Of a stretch of 64,000 nucleotides of DNA, positions 8,549 through 16,882 are shown piece after piece. The stretch spans positions 1-64,000 of the forward strand of contig NZ_AZUZ01000013.1 of the NCBI RefSeq assembly GCF_000513955.1. Reading direction: 5' to 3'. Positions within the stretch are counted from its first letter, which is position 1, and each line of letters opens with the position of its first letter. Under the pieces are notes generated by a model. That model was not told the DNA's origin and searched no databases. It saw only the letters and a list, made by a program, of their open reading frames with translations. The stretch is from Pseudoxanthomonas suwonensis J47. GTDB lineage: Bacteria > Pseudomonadota > Gammaproteobacteria > Xanthomonadales > Xanthomonadaceae. Both the position numbers and the translations under genes were made by a program.

Positions 8549-9760
8549 ATGATCGAACTGGATGCGGTCCAGACCGTGGCCCTCGGCGGCCTGGCCCTGT
8601 TCGCCGGCTATGCGCTGACCCGCGCGATCCCGATCCTGCGCCGTTACAACCTGCCCGAACCGGTGCTCGGCGGCCTGCTGTTCGCCCTGGCCGCCTGGTG
8701 GGGCCACGCCCGCGGCACGCCGCTGTACCAGCTCGACACCTCGCTGCAGTCGCCGCTGATGATCGCCTTCTTCACCGCGATCGGCGTCAACGCCAGCCTG
8801 GCGCTGCTGCGCATCAGCGGCCGCCAGGTGGCGGTGTTCCTGGTCCTGGCCAGCGGCTTCGCGGTGGTGCAGAACCTGCTGGGCATCGCCGTGGCCCGCA
8901 TGTTCGACCTGCATCCGATGTTCGGCGTGCTCGCCGGCTCGGCCACCCTCACCGGCGGCCCGGCCACCGGTCTGGCCTTCGCGCCGATGTTCGAGGCCGC
9001 CGGCCTCAAGGGCGCCGAGTCGATCGCGATCACCGCGGCGATGGCAGGCATCGTCTGCGGCGGCGTGGTCGGCGGCCCGGTGGTCACCGTGCTGCTGCGC
9101 CGCTTCAAGATCTCCAACCACAACATCGGCCTGCACGTGCCCACGCCGGTGGCCGACGAGGTCAGCGGCAAGCTCGTGCACGAGGAAACCGACGCGGCGC
9201 GCGAGTTCAATGCGCTCAAATGCATCGTGTTGCTGCTGCTGGCGATCTGGGCCGGCAGCTGGCTGGGTCGGGGTTTCCAGGCGCTGGGCCTGACCCTGCC
9301 GGCCTACATCGGCGCGATGCTGGTGGGCGCGGCGCTGCGCAACATCGACGACGCCACCGGCTGGCTGCGCCTGCCGGTGCACACCATCGAGCTGATCGGC
9401 AACGTCTGCCTGGCGCTGTTCCTGGCGGTGGCGCTGATGAACCTCAAGCTGTGGGAGCTGGCCGGCATGGGCCTGCCGCTGCTGGTCAACCTGGGCCTGC
9501 AGGTGGCCCTGGTGGCGCTGTTCGTGGTGCCGGTGTTCTGGCTGATGGGCCGCGACTACGACGCAGCGGTGATGGGCGGCGGCTTCATCGGCTTCATGCT
9601 CGGCACCACCGCCAACGCCATGGCGGTGATGCGCACCCTGGTGCAGCGCTACGGCATCGCCCCGCGCGCATTCCTGGTGGCGCCGCTGGTCGGCGCGTTC
9701 TTCATCGACTTCAGCAACGCGCTGATCATCACCGGCTTCGTCAACTTCTGGCCGCACTGA
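8549..9760 (+). CDS. gltS: Sodium/glutamate symporter
   Basis: GltS imports glutamate with sodium across the inner membrane. The 403-residue protein is almost entirely hydrophobic, with about ten spans in two inverted halves. Each half has the re-entrant Gly-rich loop typical of the family (GSATLTGGPATGLAFAP near residue 130, and GGGFIGFMLGTTANAMAVM near residue 345). The length matches the E. coli protein of about 400. ATG 8549 begins MIELDAVQTVALGG; GTGGAAG upstream is a moderate ribosome binding site, and a GATACT box lies at 8513-8518. The 297 bases before it, back to the maeB start, hold no gene. The DadA-like gene follows 45 bases later, suggesting a shared amino-acid-use transcript. 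Confidence 0.93.
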   Translation: MIELDAVQTVALGGLALFAGYALTRAIPILRRYNLPEPVLGGLLFALAAWWGHARGTPLYQLDTSLQSPLMIAFFTAIGVNASLALLRISGRQVAVFLVLASGFAVVQNLLGIAVARMFDLHPMFGVLAGSATLTGGPATGLAFAPMFEAAGLKGAESIAITAAMAGIVCGGVVGGPVVTVLLRRFKISNHNIGLHVPTPVADEVSGKLVHEETDAAREFNALKCIVLLLLAIWAGSWLGRGFQALGLTLPAYIGAMLVGAALRNIDDATGWLRLPVHTIELIGNVCLALFLAVALMNLKLWELAGMGLPLLVNLGLQVALVALFVVPVFWLMGRDYDAAVMGGGFIGFMLGTTANAMAVMRTLVQRYGIAPRAFLVAPLVGAFFIDFSNALIITGFVNFWPH

Positions 9761-9805
9761 CGCAGCCCGCCCTTCGTCCAACCCTCCAGCAGCAACGCAG
9801 CACGG

Positions 9806-11035
9806 ATGAACCAGTCCAACGCCCCGGGGCAGCCCCGTACCCTCGTCATCGGCGCCGGCGTGGTCGGCCTGGCGACCGCCTACGCCCTCGCCCGCCGCGG
9901 CGAAGCGGTACACGTAATCGACCGCCACGCGGGCCCGGCGATGGGCACGTCCTTCGCCAACGGCGCACAGCTCAGCTACGCCTATACCGATGCGATGGCC
10001 GGGCCGGGCACCTGGAAGCAGCTGCCGGGCCTGCTCGGCGGCCGCGACCGCTGCTTCCGCGCGCGCAACAGCCTGGACCTGCATTACCTGCGTTGGGGCC
10101 TGGCTTTCCTGCGCAACGCGAATACCGGCCGCCTGCAGCGCAACACCCTGGACATCCTGCAGCTGGCGATGGAATCGCGCGCGGCGATGCAGGCGCTGTT
10201 GGAACGCACGCCGATCGAGTTCAACCGCCGCGTCGCCGGCAAGCTGCACGTCTACTTCAGCGCCGCCTCGCTGCCGGCCGCGCGCGACATGATCGCGATC
10301 AAGCGCACCCAGGGCGTGCGCCAGGAGCTGCTGGATCCGGACGCGGCGATCCGCGTGGAGCCGGCGCTGGCCGGTGCCCGCGGCATGGTCGCGGTGGTGC
10401 ATTCGCCGGAGGAGGAGGTCGGCGACCCGTGGCGTTTCGGCGTCGGCCTGCTCGCGGTGCTTCGCCGCGAACATGGGGTGCAGGCCACGTTCGGCTTCGA
10501 CCTGCGGCGCCTGCAGCGCGACGGCGCCGGCTGGCGCGTGCATGCCGCCGACGGCAGCAGCCTGCATGCGGACCGCGTGGTGGTCTGCGCCGGCATCGAC
10601 AGCGTCGGCCTGCTGCGCCAGGTCGGCATCCGCGTGCCGGTGATGGCGGTGAAGGGCTATTCCTTCACCGCGCCGCTGGGCGCGAACCCGCCGTCGGCGA
10701 GCATCACCGACACTTCGCGCAAGCTGGTGTTCGCCCGCCTCGGCGACCGCATCCGCGTCGCCGGCCTGGCCGAGGTCAACGAGTGGGATCCCACGCCCGT
10801 CGCCGGGCGCGTCGCTGATCTGGTGACCCTGGCCCGGGATTCGCTGCCCGAAGCGGCCGACTACGACGCCATCGAGAGCCGTTGGGCCGGCCTGCGCCCG
10901 GTGACGCCGCATTCGGCGCCGATCATCCGCGAGGCCGCGCCGGGCCTGCTGCTCAACATCGGCCACGGCATGCTCGGCTGGACCCTGGCGATGGGCAGCG
11001 GCGAACGCATCGCCGCACTACTCGGGAAGCGCTGA
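9806..11035 (+). CDS. dadA: D-amino acid dehydrogenase (DadA family FAD oxidoreductase)
   Basis: This 409-residue flavoprotein belongs to the DAO/DadA family, which oxidises D-amino acids to 2-oxo acids at the inner face of the membrane and passes electrons to quinone. The FAD-binding dinucleotide fold opens the protein (TLVIGAGVVGLATAYALARRGEAV, a GxGxxG loop at about residue 17), followed by the ANGAQLSYAYTDAMA substrate loop typical of DadA. The C-terminal FAD motif is also present (RWAGLRPVTPHSAPII, then GHGMLGWTLAMGSG). It follows gltS closely, so the two may take up and oxidise amino acids together. Substrate range cannot be told from sequence, and the gene symbol reflects family membership. 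Confidence 0.85.
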   Translation: MNQSNAPGQPRTLVIGAGVVGLATAYALARRGEAVHVIDRHAGPAMGTSFANGAQLSYAYTDAMAGPGTWKQLPGLLGGRDRCFRARNSLDLHYLRWGLAFLRNANTGRLQRNTLDILQLAMESRAAMQALLERTPIEFNRRVAGKLHVYFSAASLPAARDMIAIKRTQGVRQELLDPDAAIRVEPALAGARGMVAVVHSPEEEVGDPWRFGVGLLAVLRREHGVQATFGFDLRRLQRDGAGWRVHAADGSSLHADRVVVCAGIDSVGLLRQVGIRVPVMAVKGYSFTAPLGANPPSASITDTSRKLVFARLGDRIRVAGLAEVNEWDPTPVAGRVADLVTLARDSLPEAADYDAIESRWAGLRPVTPHSAPIIREAAPGLLLNIGHGMLGWTLAMGSGERIAALLGKR

Positions 11036-11036
11036 G

Positions 11037-12329
11037 CTAGTCCGGCTTCGCGCCGGCCTCGTCCATGTGCGGCGGCCGGCGGCCGAGCAGGCCTTCGTCG
11101 ATCCGGTCCATGCGGATGCGGTTGGCGAACAGCGAGAAGGCGAGCATGCCGGCCAGGCCGCTGGCGCGTTCGACCCACGGCGGCAGCCAGCGCGGCGGCG
11201 ACAGCGTGCCGTCGGCGAACAGCGGTTCGAAGCGGACCACGTCGGCCAGGGTCATCTTGCCGGCGAACAGCCAGCGGCACAGGCGCAGGCGATCGCGCTG
11301 CAGCGCGCGGCGGAAGAAGGTGTGCACGCCGATCAGGCCGCGCAGGTACACCGTGTCCTTGGTGAAGGCGCAGCCTCCGGTGAGCGGCACGCCGCGGAAC
11401 ACCCGCTGCGCCGAGGCGAAGCTTTCCGCCTCGTTCTGCCCGGCGTCGAGGAAGTAGCGGAACACCTGCAGGAAATCGGCGCCTTCCAGCGCCATCGCCA
11501 CCGCCTCGATGCGCAGGCTGATCCGCTTCATCCGTTCGATGTCGATGCTGCCGGTGATCTGCTCGGCGAAGGTCGCCAGGCCTTCCTGGGTGGCGGTGAC
11601 CCGCGGCGAGGCCAGCGCCAGGCTGGGCAGCCGGCCCTGGGTGCGGCCGTTGAGCGCGGTCAGCGAATGCACCAGCGCCTCGTGGTGGAACAGCTGGCGG
11701 CGGTCGTAGTCGCTGAAGGCGGCACCGGCGCGCAGGCGGATGCGGGTGGCGCCGGCAGCGGCCTTGGCGATCAGCTCCGGATCCAGCTCCACGCTGATCA
11801 CGCGGCTGCCGAAGAACTCGTCGAGGTCGCCCTGCAGCTGCAGCGCCAGCGCGGTGGCCGAGACCGGCACCTGTTCCTCCGGCGCGAGCAGCTCGTGGTC
11901 CAGTTCGCCGGCGATCTGGATGAAGTGGCCGGCGGCCTCGCGCGTGGTCGGGCCTTCGCCCGGCAGCGCCTGGTCGGGGCGACCGAACAGCGCCATCGAT
12001 TCGATGCAGGCCTGCGGCGTGCCCAGCGCCTCGAGCAGGCGCGCGGCGCTTTCCCAGCTGGCGGCCGATTCGCGCAGGTACTGGCCAAGCGGTTCGTCCG
12101 GATCGGCGGCCGCGGCGATCGCCTGCAGCTCGGCGCGCTCGTCGGCGAAATCCAGCTTCGGATACACCACGTCCGGCAGCCGCGCATTGCCCTGGCGCCA
12201 GGCTTCGAGGAAACCGGCCTGCACCGGCGCCGGCCAGCTGGCCAGGCCGAGCAGGCGGATGCCGCGCACCGCGCGGACCAGGCGGGCGTCCAGCTCGGCA
12301 TGGCGGGCGATGACGTCGGGACGTGGCAT
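11037..12329 (-). CDS. DUF1704 / QEGLA-motif putative metallocarboxypeptidase
   Basis: The protein (430 residues from ATG 12329) carries the TQEGLA signature of the flavohemoglobin-expression-modulating QEGLA family (DUF1704) and an HExxxH motif, HHEALVHSLTALNG, about 20 residues before it. In eukaryotes this fold is the tubulin tyrosine carboxypeptidase MATCAP; bacterial members have no settled substrate. HEALVH with the Glu of QEGLA would form a gluzincin zinc site. A GTG at 12389 would add 20 Arg-rich residues, but a TACACT -10-like box overlaps that stretch, so I prefer the ATG. The gene converges on dadA, whose stop codon is only a base or two away, and follows rsgA on the same strand 75 bases downstream. 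Confidence 0.82.
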   Translation of the reverse strand: MPRPDVIARHAELDARLVRAVRGIRLLGLASWPAPVQAGFLEAWRQGNARLPDVVYPKLDFADERAELQAIAAAADPDEPLGQYLRESAASWESAARLLEALGTPQACIESMALFGRPDQALPGEGPTTREAAGHFIQIAGELDHELLAPEEQVPVSATALALQLQGDLDEFFGSRVISVELDPELIAKAAAGATRIRLRAGAAFSDYDRRQLFHHEALVHSLTALNGRTQGRLPSLALASPRVTATQEGLATFAEQITGSIDIERMKRISLRIEAVAMALEGADFLQVFRYFLDAGQNEAESFASAQRVFRGVPLTGGCAFTKDTVYLRGLIGVHTFFRRALQRDRLRLCRWLFAGKMTLADVVRFEPLFADGTLSPPRWLPPWVERASGLAGMLAFSLFANRIRMDRIDEGLLGRRPPHMDEAGAKPD

Positions 12330-12404
12330 GCGGCGTCCGGCGGTGGCGATGCGGCGAGTGTAGTCGGTGCGCCGCCGCGGCGCGGACACGCAGGTCCGGC
12401 AGCC

Positions 12405-13523
12405 TCAGCGGCGCGGGTACTTCTGGTCCAGGCGCTTGCGCAGCGCCTTGTTCTGCACGCGCGCGTCGGCCTTCTGCGCCAGCCGCGTCGCCAGGCGGTC
12501 GGCGGCGCCGGCGACCTCGTCGCGCAGCTTGAGGTAGTTGGCCACGCGCGCCGCATCGAGCGTGCCGGCCGCGATCGCCGCGCGGATCGCGCAGCCGGGC
12601 TCGGCGCGGTGCGCGCAGTCGCTGAAGCGGCACTGCGACGCCAGCTCCTCGATGTCGGCGAAACCGCCGTCGGCCAGCTCTTCCTCGCCGGTGGGCTTGA
12701 GCTCGCGCATGCCTGGCGTGTCGATCAGGCAGGCGCCGGAAGGCAGCGCGATCAGTGCGCGGTGCGTGGTGGTGTGGCGTCCACGCGAGTCATGCTCGCG
12801 CACCGCGCCGGTCTTCATCCGCTCCTCGCCGAGCAGGGTGTTGGTGACGGTCGACTTGCCGGCGCCGGAGGAACCGACCAGCACCGCGGTGCGGCCCGGG
12901 CCCAGCCACGGCGACAGCGCTTCGGCGGTGGACGGGTCGCGCGCGTTCAGCGCCAGCACCGGCACGCCCTGGGCGCGCAGGTCGGCCAGCGCGGCGAGCG
13001 CGGCGTCGGCGTCGGCGCCGTCGCGGTCGGCCTTGGTCAGCACCACCACCGGCTTCACCCCGCCGCCGCCGACCAGCAGCAGGTAGCGTTCGATGCGGCG
13101 CGGGTTGAAGTCGGCGTCCAGGCCGCAGACCACGAAGGCGGTATCGACGTTGGCCGCGATCACCTGCTGCTGGTAGTGCTCGCCGGCGGCGGCGCGCTTG
13201 ATCGCGGTCAGGCGCGGCAGCAGGGCGAGGATGCGGCGGCCGTCCTGCAGCACCCAGTCGCCGACCGCGGCGCGCTCGTGCAGCGGCACGCCGTCGGCGG
13301 TGAACACCGGGCGACGCTGCCATTCCGGCGGCGATTCGGCGCGGAACCCGCCCTGCGGGCCGTCGGCGAGCACGTAGCCGGTGCGGTGCTGTTCGATCAC
13401 CCGCGCCGGGCGTGCGCCGGGATGGGCCTCGGCCAGGGCCTGCCAGGCCGGGTCCTCGGCTGCGCCGGCCCAGGGCCAGCCGATCTGGCGCAGGGAGGCG
13501 AAGTCGGGGGCGGCATGGTCCAT
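12405..13523 (-). CDS. rsgA: Ribosome small subunit-dependent GTPase A
   Basis: RsgA is a circularly permuted GTPase that checks late 30S assembly and releases RbfA. The 372-residue protein shows, in order: an OB-fold region (residues about 35-130), the G4 motif TKAD, then G1 GSSGAGKST, the G3 motif DTPG, and a C-terminal zinc knuckle with C-x-C-x-H-x-C spacing (CRFSDCAHRAEPGC). The G4-before-G1 order is diagnostic. Two in-frame ATGs exist (13532 and 13523). I take the second because a TACAAT -10 box at 13531-13536 lies seven bases before it, which suggests a leaderless transcript and overlaps the first ATG. It may be co-transcribed with the DUF1704 gene downstream. Confidence 0.94.
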   Translation of the reverse strand: MDHAAPDFASLRQIGWPWAGAAEDPAWQALAEAHPGARPARVIEQHRTGYVLADGPQGGFRAESPPEWQRRPVFTADGVPLHERAAVGDWVLQDGRRILALLPRLTAIKRAAAGEHYQQQVIAANVDTAFVVCGLDADFNPRRIERYLLLVGGGGVKPVVVLTKADRDGADADAALAALADLRAQGVPVLALNARDPSTAEALSPWLGPGRTAVLVGSSGAGKSTVTNTLLGEERMKTGAVREHDSRGRHTTTHRALIALPSGACLIDTPGMRELKPTGEEELADGGFADIEELASQCRFSDCAHRAEPGCAIRAAIAAGTLDAARVANYLKLRDEVAGAADRLATRLAQKADARVQNKALRKRLDQKYPRR

Positions 13524-13530
13524 GGGCGGC

Positions 13531-13536
13531 ATTGTA
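13531..13536 (-). promoter_or_regulatory. -10 element placing the rsgA transcript start at its ATG
   Basis: On the minus strand TACAAT is followed by seven bases and then ATG 13523. With the usual distance from -10 to the start site, transcription would begin at or beside the A of the start codon. No good -35 hexamer is visible 16-18 bases upstream, and there is no ribosome binding site, as expected for a leaderless message. Confidence 0.45.
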
Positions 13537-13702
13537 GAGCGCCGCCCGCCCCGTCTGCCGGAGCGGCTTCAACCCAGGCGCGCCCCGCCACCAGCCGGCC
13601 CTGCCTGTGCGAGGACGGTACGGGACGTGGACGCCGTCACGGTTCGCGGCCATGCCGCCGCCCCGGAAACGTTCCCCGCCCGCCGATGCGGGCCGCCCGC
13701 CA

Positions 13703-13730
13703 CGGTACGGTTCCAGCCGAAACCGTACCG
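13703..13730. promoter_or_regulatory. Inverted repeat between rsgA and alaA
   Basis: CGGTACGGTT (13703-13712) and AACCGTACCG (13721-13730) are perfect inverted copies spaced by eight bases, about 95 bases upstream of the alaA-type gene. A further ACGGTACGG copy occurs near 13615. This is an operator-like arrangement; the regulator is unknown. Confidence 0.38.
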
Positions 13731-13824
13731 GCGCCGAACGTCGCGCAAAACATCGGGAATCCGGGCACTTGCGCGCGCTTTTTCCGATACCATCGCGGTT
13801 CCCTGTCCGCGCCGCCCCGCCGTC

Positions 13825-15102
13825 ATGCCCGCCACCGAGAAAACGCTCCGCGTCCGCGAGCGCCTGTCAGAAGTCCGCTACGAGATCCGCGGAGAACTGA
13901 ACCGGCGAGCCCACGCGCTCGAGGCGGAAGGGCGCACGCTGATCAAGCTCAACATCGGCAATCCGGGCGCATTCGGCTTCCGCGCGCCGGCGCACCTGCA
14001 GCGCGCGATCGTCGACGACATTGCCCACACCGATCCGTACACCCACCAGCTCGGCCTGCCGGCCGCGCGCGAGGCGCTGGCTTCGGCCTACCGCAAGCGC
14101 GGCGCGCCGCATGTCGACACCGACCGGGTATTCGTCGGCAACGGCGTGTCCGAGCTGATCGACATGACCCTGCGCGCCCTGCTCAACCCGGGCGACGAGG
14201 TGCTGGTGCCGTCGCCGGACTACCCGCTGTGGTCGGCCGCGACCATCCTCAACGACGGTCGCCCGGTGTACTACCACTGCGCCCCGGAGAACGGCTTCAT
14301 GCCCGACCCGGTGCAGATCGAGACGCTGGTGTCCTCGCGCACCCGCGCGATCGTGCTGATCAACCCGAACAACCCCACCGGCGCGGTCTACCCGAGGGAA
14401 CTGCTCGAGCGCCTGGTGGCGATCGCGCAGCGCCACGACCTGCTCCTGCTCGTGGACGAGATCTACGACCAGGTGCTGTACGACGGCGCGCAGTTCGTGC
14501 CGCTGGCGCCGATCGCCGGCGACCATCCGTGCATCACCTTCTCCGGCCTGAGCAAGGTGCACCGCGCCTGCGGCTGGCGCGTGGGCTGGGCGATCCTCAC
14601 CGGCACCGCGGCGCGCACCGCCGATTACCGCAACGCGCTGGACCTGCTGTCCGGCCTGCGCCTGTGCGCCAACGTCGCCGGCCAGTATGCGATCGAGGCG
14701 GCGGTCAACGGCCCGGACACGATCAGCGAACTGTGCGCGCCCGGCGGGCGCCTGTACGAGACCCGCCGCGCGGTGGTCGAGGCCTGCGCGGCCAGCGAGC
14801 ACCTGCGCCTGGTCGAGCCGAAGGGCGCGCTGTATGCGTTCCCCGGCGTGGTCGGCCCGGCCGCGCGCGGCTTCGACGACCACGAGTTCGCACTGGAGCT
14901 GCTGGAAACCGAGGACGTGCTGATCGTGCCCGGCTCCAGCTTCAACGTGCCCTACCGCGACCACTTCCGCGTCACCCTGCTGCCCGAGGCGGGGCTGATG
15001 CGCGAGGTGTTCGCGCGCATCGACCGCGCGCTCGGCCGCCGCGCCGAGGCTGCGACCAAGGTGGTGCCGCTGAAGGCACGCTCGCGCAACGCGGCGGCCT
15101 GA
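13825..15102 (+). CDS. alaA: Alanine transaminase (AlaA-type class I/II aminotransferase)
   Basis: A PLP enzyme of fold type I that moves amino groups between alanine and 2-oxoglutarate. The 425-residue sequence has the substrate loop NIGNPGAFGF, the PLP-contact stretch NPNNPTGAVY, the Asp-x-x-Tyr motif VDEIYDQVLYDG, and the Schiff-base Lys in FSGLSKVHRACGWRVGW, followed by the C-terminal Arg in HFRVTLLP. The FSGLSKVHRACGWR pattern is typical of AlaA/YfbQ. ATG 13825 opens MPATEKTLRVRERLSEVRYEIRG, the expected start. The stop overlaps the next start (TGATG at 15100-15104), so the gene is translationally coupled to the esterase and methyltransferase that follow. Confidence 0.9.
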   Translation: MPATEKTLRVRERLSEVRYEIRGELNRRAHALEAEGRTLIKLNIGNPGAFGFRAPAHLQRAIVDDIAHTDPYTHQLGLPAAREALASAYRKRGAPHVDTDRVFVGNGVSELIDMTLRALLNPGDEVLVPSPDYPLWSAATILNDGRPVYYHCAPENGFMPDPVQIETLVSSRTRAIVLINPNNPTGAVYPRELLERLVAIAQRHDLLLLVDEIYDQVLYDGAQFVPLAPIAGDHPCITFSGLSKVHRACGWRVGWAILTGTAARTADYRNALDLLSGLRLCANVAGQYAIEAAVNGPDTISELCAPGGRLYETRRAVVEACAASEHLRLVEPKGALYAFPGVVGPAARGFDDHEFALELLETEDVLIVPGSSFNVPYRDHFRVTLLPEAGLMREVFARIDRALGRRAEAATKVVPLKARSRNAAA

Positions 15103-15755
15103 TGACGGCGGCCGCGAAGGTCCCCGCCAGCGCTTCCCCGTCCGCGTTCCTGGCGCTGGGCGATTCCTACACGATCGGCGAAGGCGTCGCGCCCGAAGGC
15201 CGCTGGCCGGTGCAGCTGGCCGCGGCGCTGCGCGCGGAAGGTTTCGCCATCGGCGAACCGCGGATCATCGCCACCACCGGCTGGACCACCGACGAGCTGG
15301 ACGCCGGCATCGACGCGGCGCACGCGCAGGCGCCCATCGGTAACGAACACGCCCTGGTGAGCCTGCTGGTCGGGGTGAACAACCAGTACCGCGGGCGGCC
15401 GCTGGACGAGTTCCGCAGCCAGTTCGCGGCGCTGCTGCGGCGCGCGTCCGGGTTCGCCGGCGGCGACCCGCGGCGGGTGCTGGTGCTGGCGATTCCGGAC
15501 TGGGGCGTCACTCCGTTCGCGTTCGCGCAGCGGCGCGACGCGGCGCTGGTCGCCGCGCAGATCGACGGTTTCAACGCGGTATGCCGCGAGGAAGCCGCGC
15601 GCGCCGGCGCGCGCTGGATCGATATCGCCCCGGTCAGCCGCGAACGCGGCGGCGAGGTCGAAATGCTGGCCGACGACGGCCTGCACCCGTCCGCGGCGAT
15701 GTACGCATTGTGGGCCGCGCTGGCCCTGCCGGCGGCGCGCGAGGTGCTGCGCTGA
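15102..15755 (+). CDS. SGNH/GDSL-family esterase
   Basis: The 217-residue protein has the SGNH hydrolase blocks: GDSYTIGEG with the nucleophile Ser (block I, near residue 22), a Gly in block II, GVNNQYRG (block III Asn), and DDGLHPS with the catalytic Asp-x-x-His (block V). Such enzymes hydrolyse esters or thioesters; the substrate is unknown. No signal peptide is visible, so it is probably cytoplasmic. It overlaps the transaminase stop by one base at its ATG and itself overlaps the next start (TGATGG at 15753-15757), forming a tight three-gene operon. Nothing here links chemically to alanine metabolism, so the operon may serve several needs. Confidence 0.88.
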   Translation: MTAAAKVPASASPSAFLALGDSYTIGEGVAPEGRWPVQLAAALRAEGFAIGEPRIIATTGWTTDELDAGIDAAHAQAPIGNEHALVSLLVGVNNQYRGRPLDEFRSQFAALLRRASGFAGGDPRRVLVLAIPDWGVTPFAFAQRRDAALVAAQIDGFNAVCREEAARAGARWIDIAPVSRERGGEVEMLADDGLHPSAAMYALWAALALPAAREVLR

Positions 15756-16462
15756 TGGCCGCGTCCGCCACCGACGCCACGCCGCAGCCTTTGCCGCGCA
15801 GGAACGCCCGGTACATTGCCGAGGCCTTCCTGCCCGGTACCCTGCTGGGCAGCCGCTACCACTACTACTACGCCAAGGCGAAGCTCGGCAGCGACCCGCT
15901 CTATCCAGGCGTGTGCGCGGCGCTGCGCGGCACCACCGCACCGCTGCTCGACCTGGGCTGCGGGCTGGGCCTGCTGGCCCATGCGCTGCACGCCGACGGC
16001 AGCCGCCTGCGCTACTTCGGCGTGGACAACGACGCGCGCAAGATCGCCGCCGCCCGCCGCGCCGCCGCGCGCAGCGGACTGGCCGACGCCGGCTTCGAAA
16101 CCCTCGACCTGTCGCGCGACCTGCCGCCGCACCGCGGCAGCGTCGCCATCCTCGACGTGCTGCAGTTCTTCGATCCCGAGCGGCAGCTGGCCGTGGTCGA
16201 CGCGATGGTCGGCATGCTGGAACCGGGCGCGAAGCTGGTGATCCGCACCGGCCTGGACGACGGCAGCCGCCGCGCCCGCATCACCCGCACCACCGACCAC
16301 CTGGCGCGCCTGCTGGGCTGGATGAACGCCGCGCCGCGACACTATCCGGACGCCGATGTGCTGCGTGCACGCTTCGACGCCGCCGGCCTGCGCAGCAGTT
16401 TCGCGCCATGGTCCGGCAACACGCCATTCAACAACTGGCTGATCGTGGCCACGCGCGACTAG
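15755..16462 (+). CDS. Class I SAM-dependent methyltransferase
   Basis: The 235-residue protein has the SAM-binding motif I LLDLGCGLGLLAHAL at about residues 68-82, an acidic strand-2 end in YFGVDNDARKIAAARRAA, and motif-III-like VAILDVLQFFDPERQLAVVDAM. The target is not evident. Family members with a D-x-L-Q-F-F motif often act on small molecules or lipids. The N-terminal region (RYIAEAFLPGTLLGSRYHYYYAKAKL) is Tyr-rich and could be a lid. It is the last gene of the operon starting at 13825, and no terminator is visible after the TAG. Confidence 0.85.
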   Translation: MAASATDATPQPLPRRNARYIAEAFLPGTLLGSRYHYYYAKAKLGSDPLYPGVCAALRGTTAPLLDLGCGLGLLAHALHADGSRLRYFGVDNDARKIAAARRAAARSGLADAGFETLDLSRDLPPHRGSVAILDVLQFFDPERQLAVVDAMVGMLEPGAKLVIRTGLDDGSRRARITRTTDHLARLLGWMNAAPRHYPDADVLRARFDAAGLRSSFAPWSGNTPFNNWLIVATRD

Positions 16463-16561
16463 CGGCGCGTCCTGACGGGGATATCGGACTTTCCTGATGG
16501 CGGGGGCACGGGGCGCGCGGGAGACTGGCCGCCTCCGTCCATGTTGCAGGGAAGCCTTCCG

Positions 16562-16768
16562 ATGCGGGACCTCGTCCTCAACCTCGCGATCATCGCCCAG
16601 CTGTCCGGCCTGCTGGTGATGGCCAGCCTCGATCCGCTGCGCATCGTGCTCGGCCTGTGGGTGTTCATCGGCGGTGCCGTGCTCTACCGCCATCGCCAGC
16701 GGCAGCGACGCGAGGAGAAGCAGGAGCGCCTGCTCGCGACCTCGCACCCGCCGCCGGGGCAGTCGTAA
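16562..16768 (+). CDS. Small membrane protein of unknown function
   Basis: A 68-residue protein with two adjacent hydrophobic stretches (LVLNLAIIAQLSGLLVMASL, then IVLGLWVFIGGAVLYR) and a strongly basic C-tail (RHRQRQRREEKQERL), so probably two spans or a hairpin with the tail inside. ATG 16562 follows CAGGGAAG at proper distance; an in-frame ATG at 16541 would lack a ribosome binding site. I do not recognise the family. It stands alone between the methyltransferase operon and the convergent oxidoreductase gene. Confidence 0.6.
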   Translation: MRDLVLNLAIIAQLSGLLVMASLDPLRIVLGLWVFIGGAVLYRHRQRQRREEKQERLLATSHPPPGQS

Positions 16769-16793
16769 CACGCTGTTCGCCCGCACAGCAGAC

Positions 16794-16809
16794 CGGATCG
16801 GCCGATCCG
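16794..16809. repeat. 16-base perfect palindrome
   Basis: CGGATCGGCCGATCCG is its own reverse complement. It lies in the 114-base gap between two convergent genes (small membrane protein and NAD(P)-binding protein), where it may help end transcripts from both sides; there is no T-run. Confidence 0.35.
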
Positions 16810-16882
16810 TCCATGCAGCGGATCGCGGCCCGCCGATAACGTGGGCGACGGATCAGGGCAGGCCTGCCGCTGCCACAGTGGC

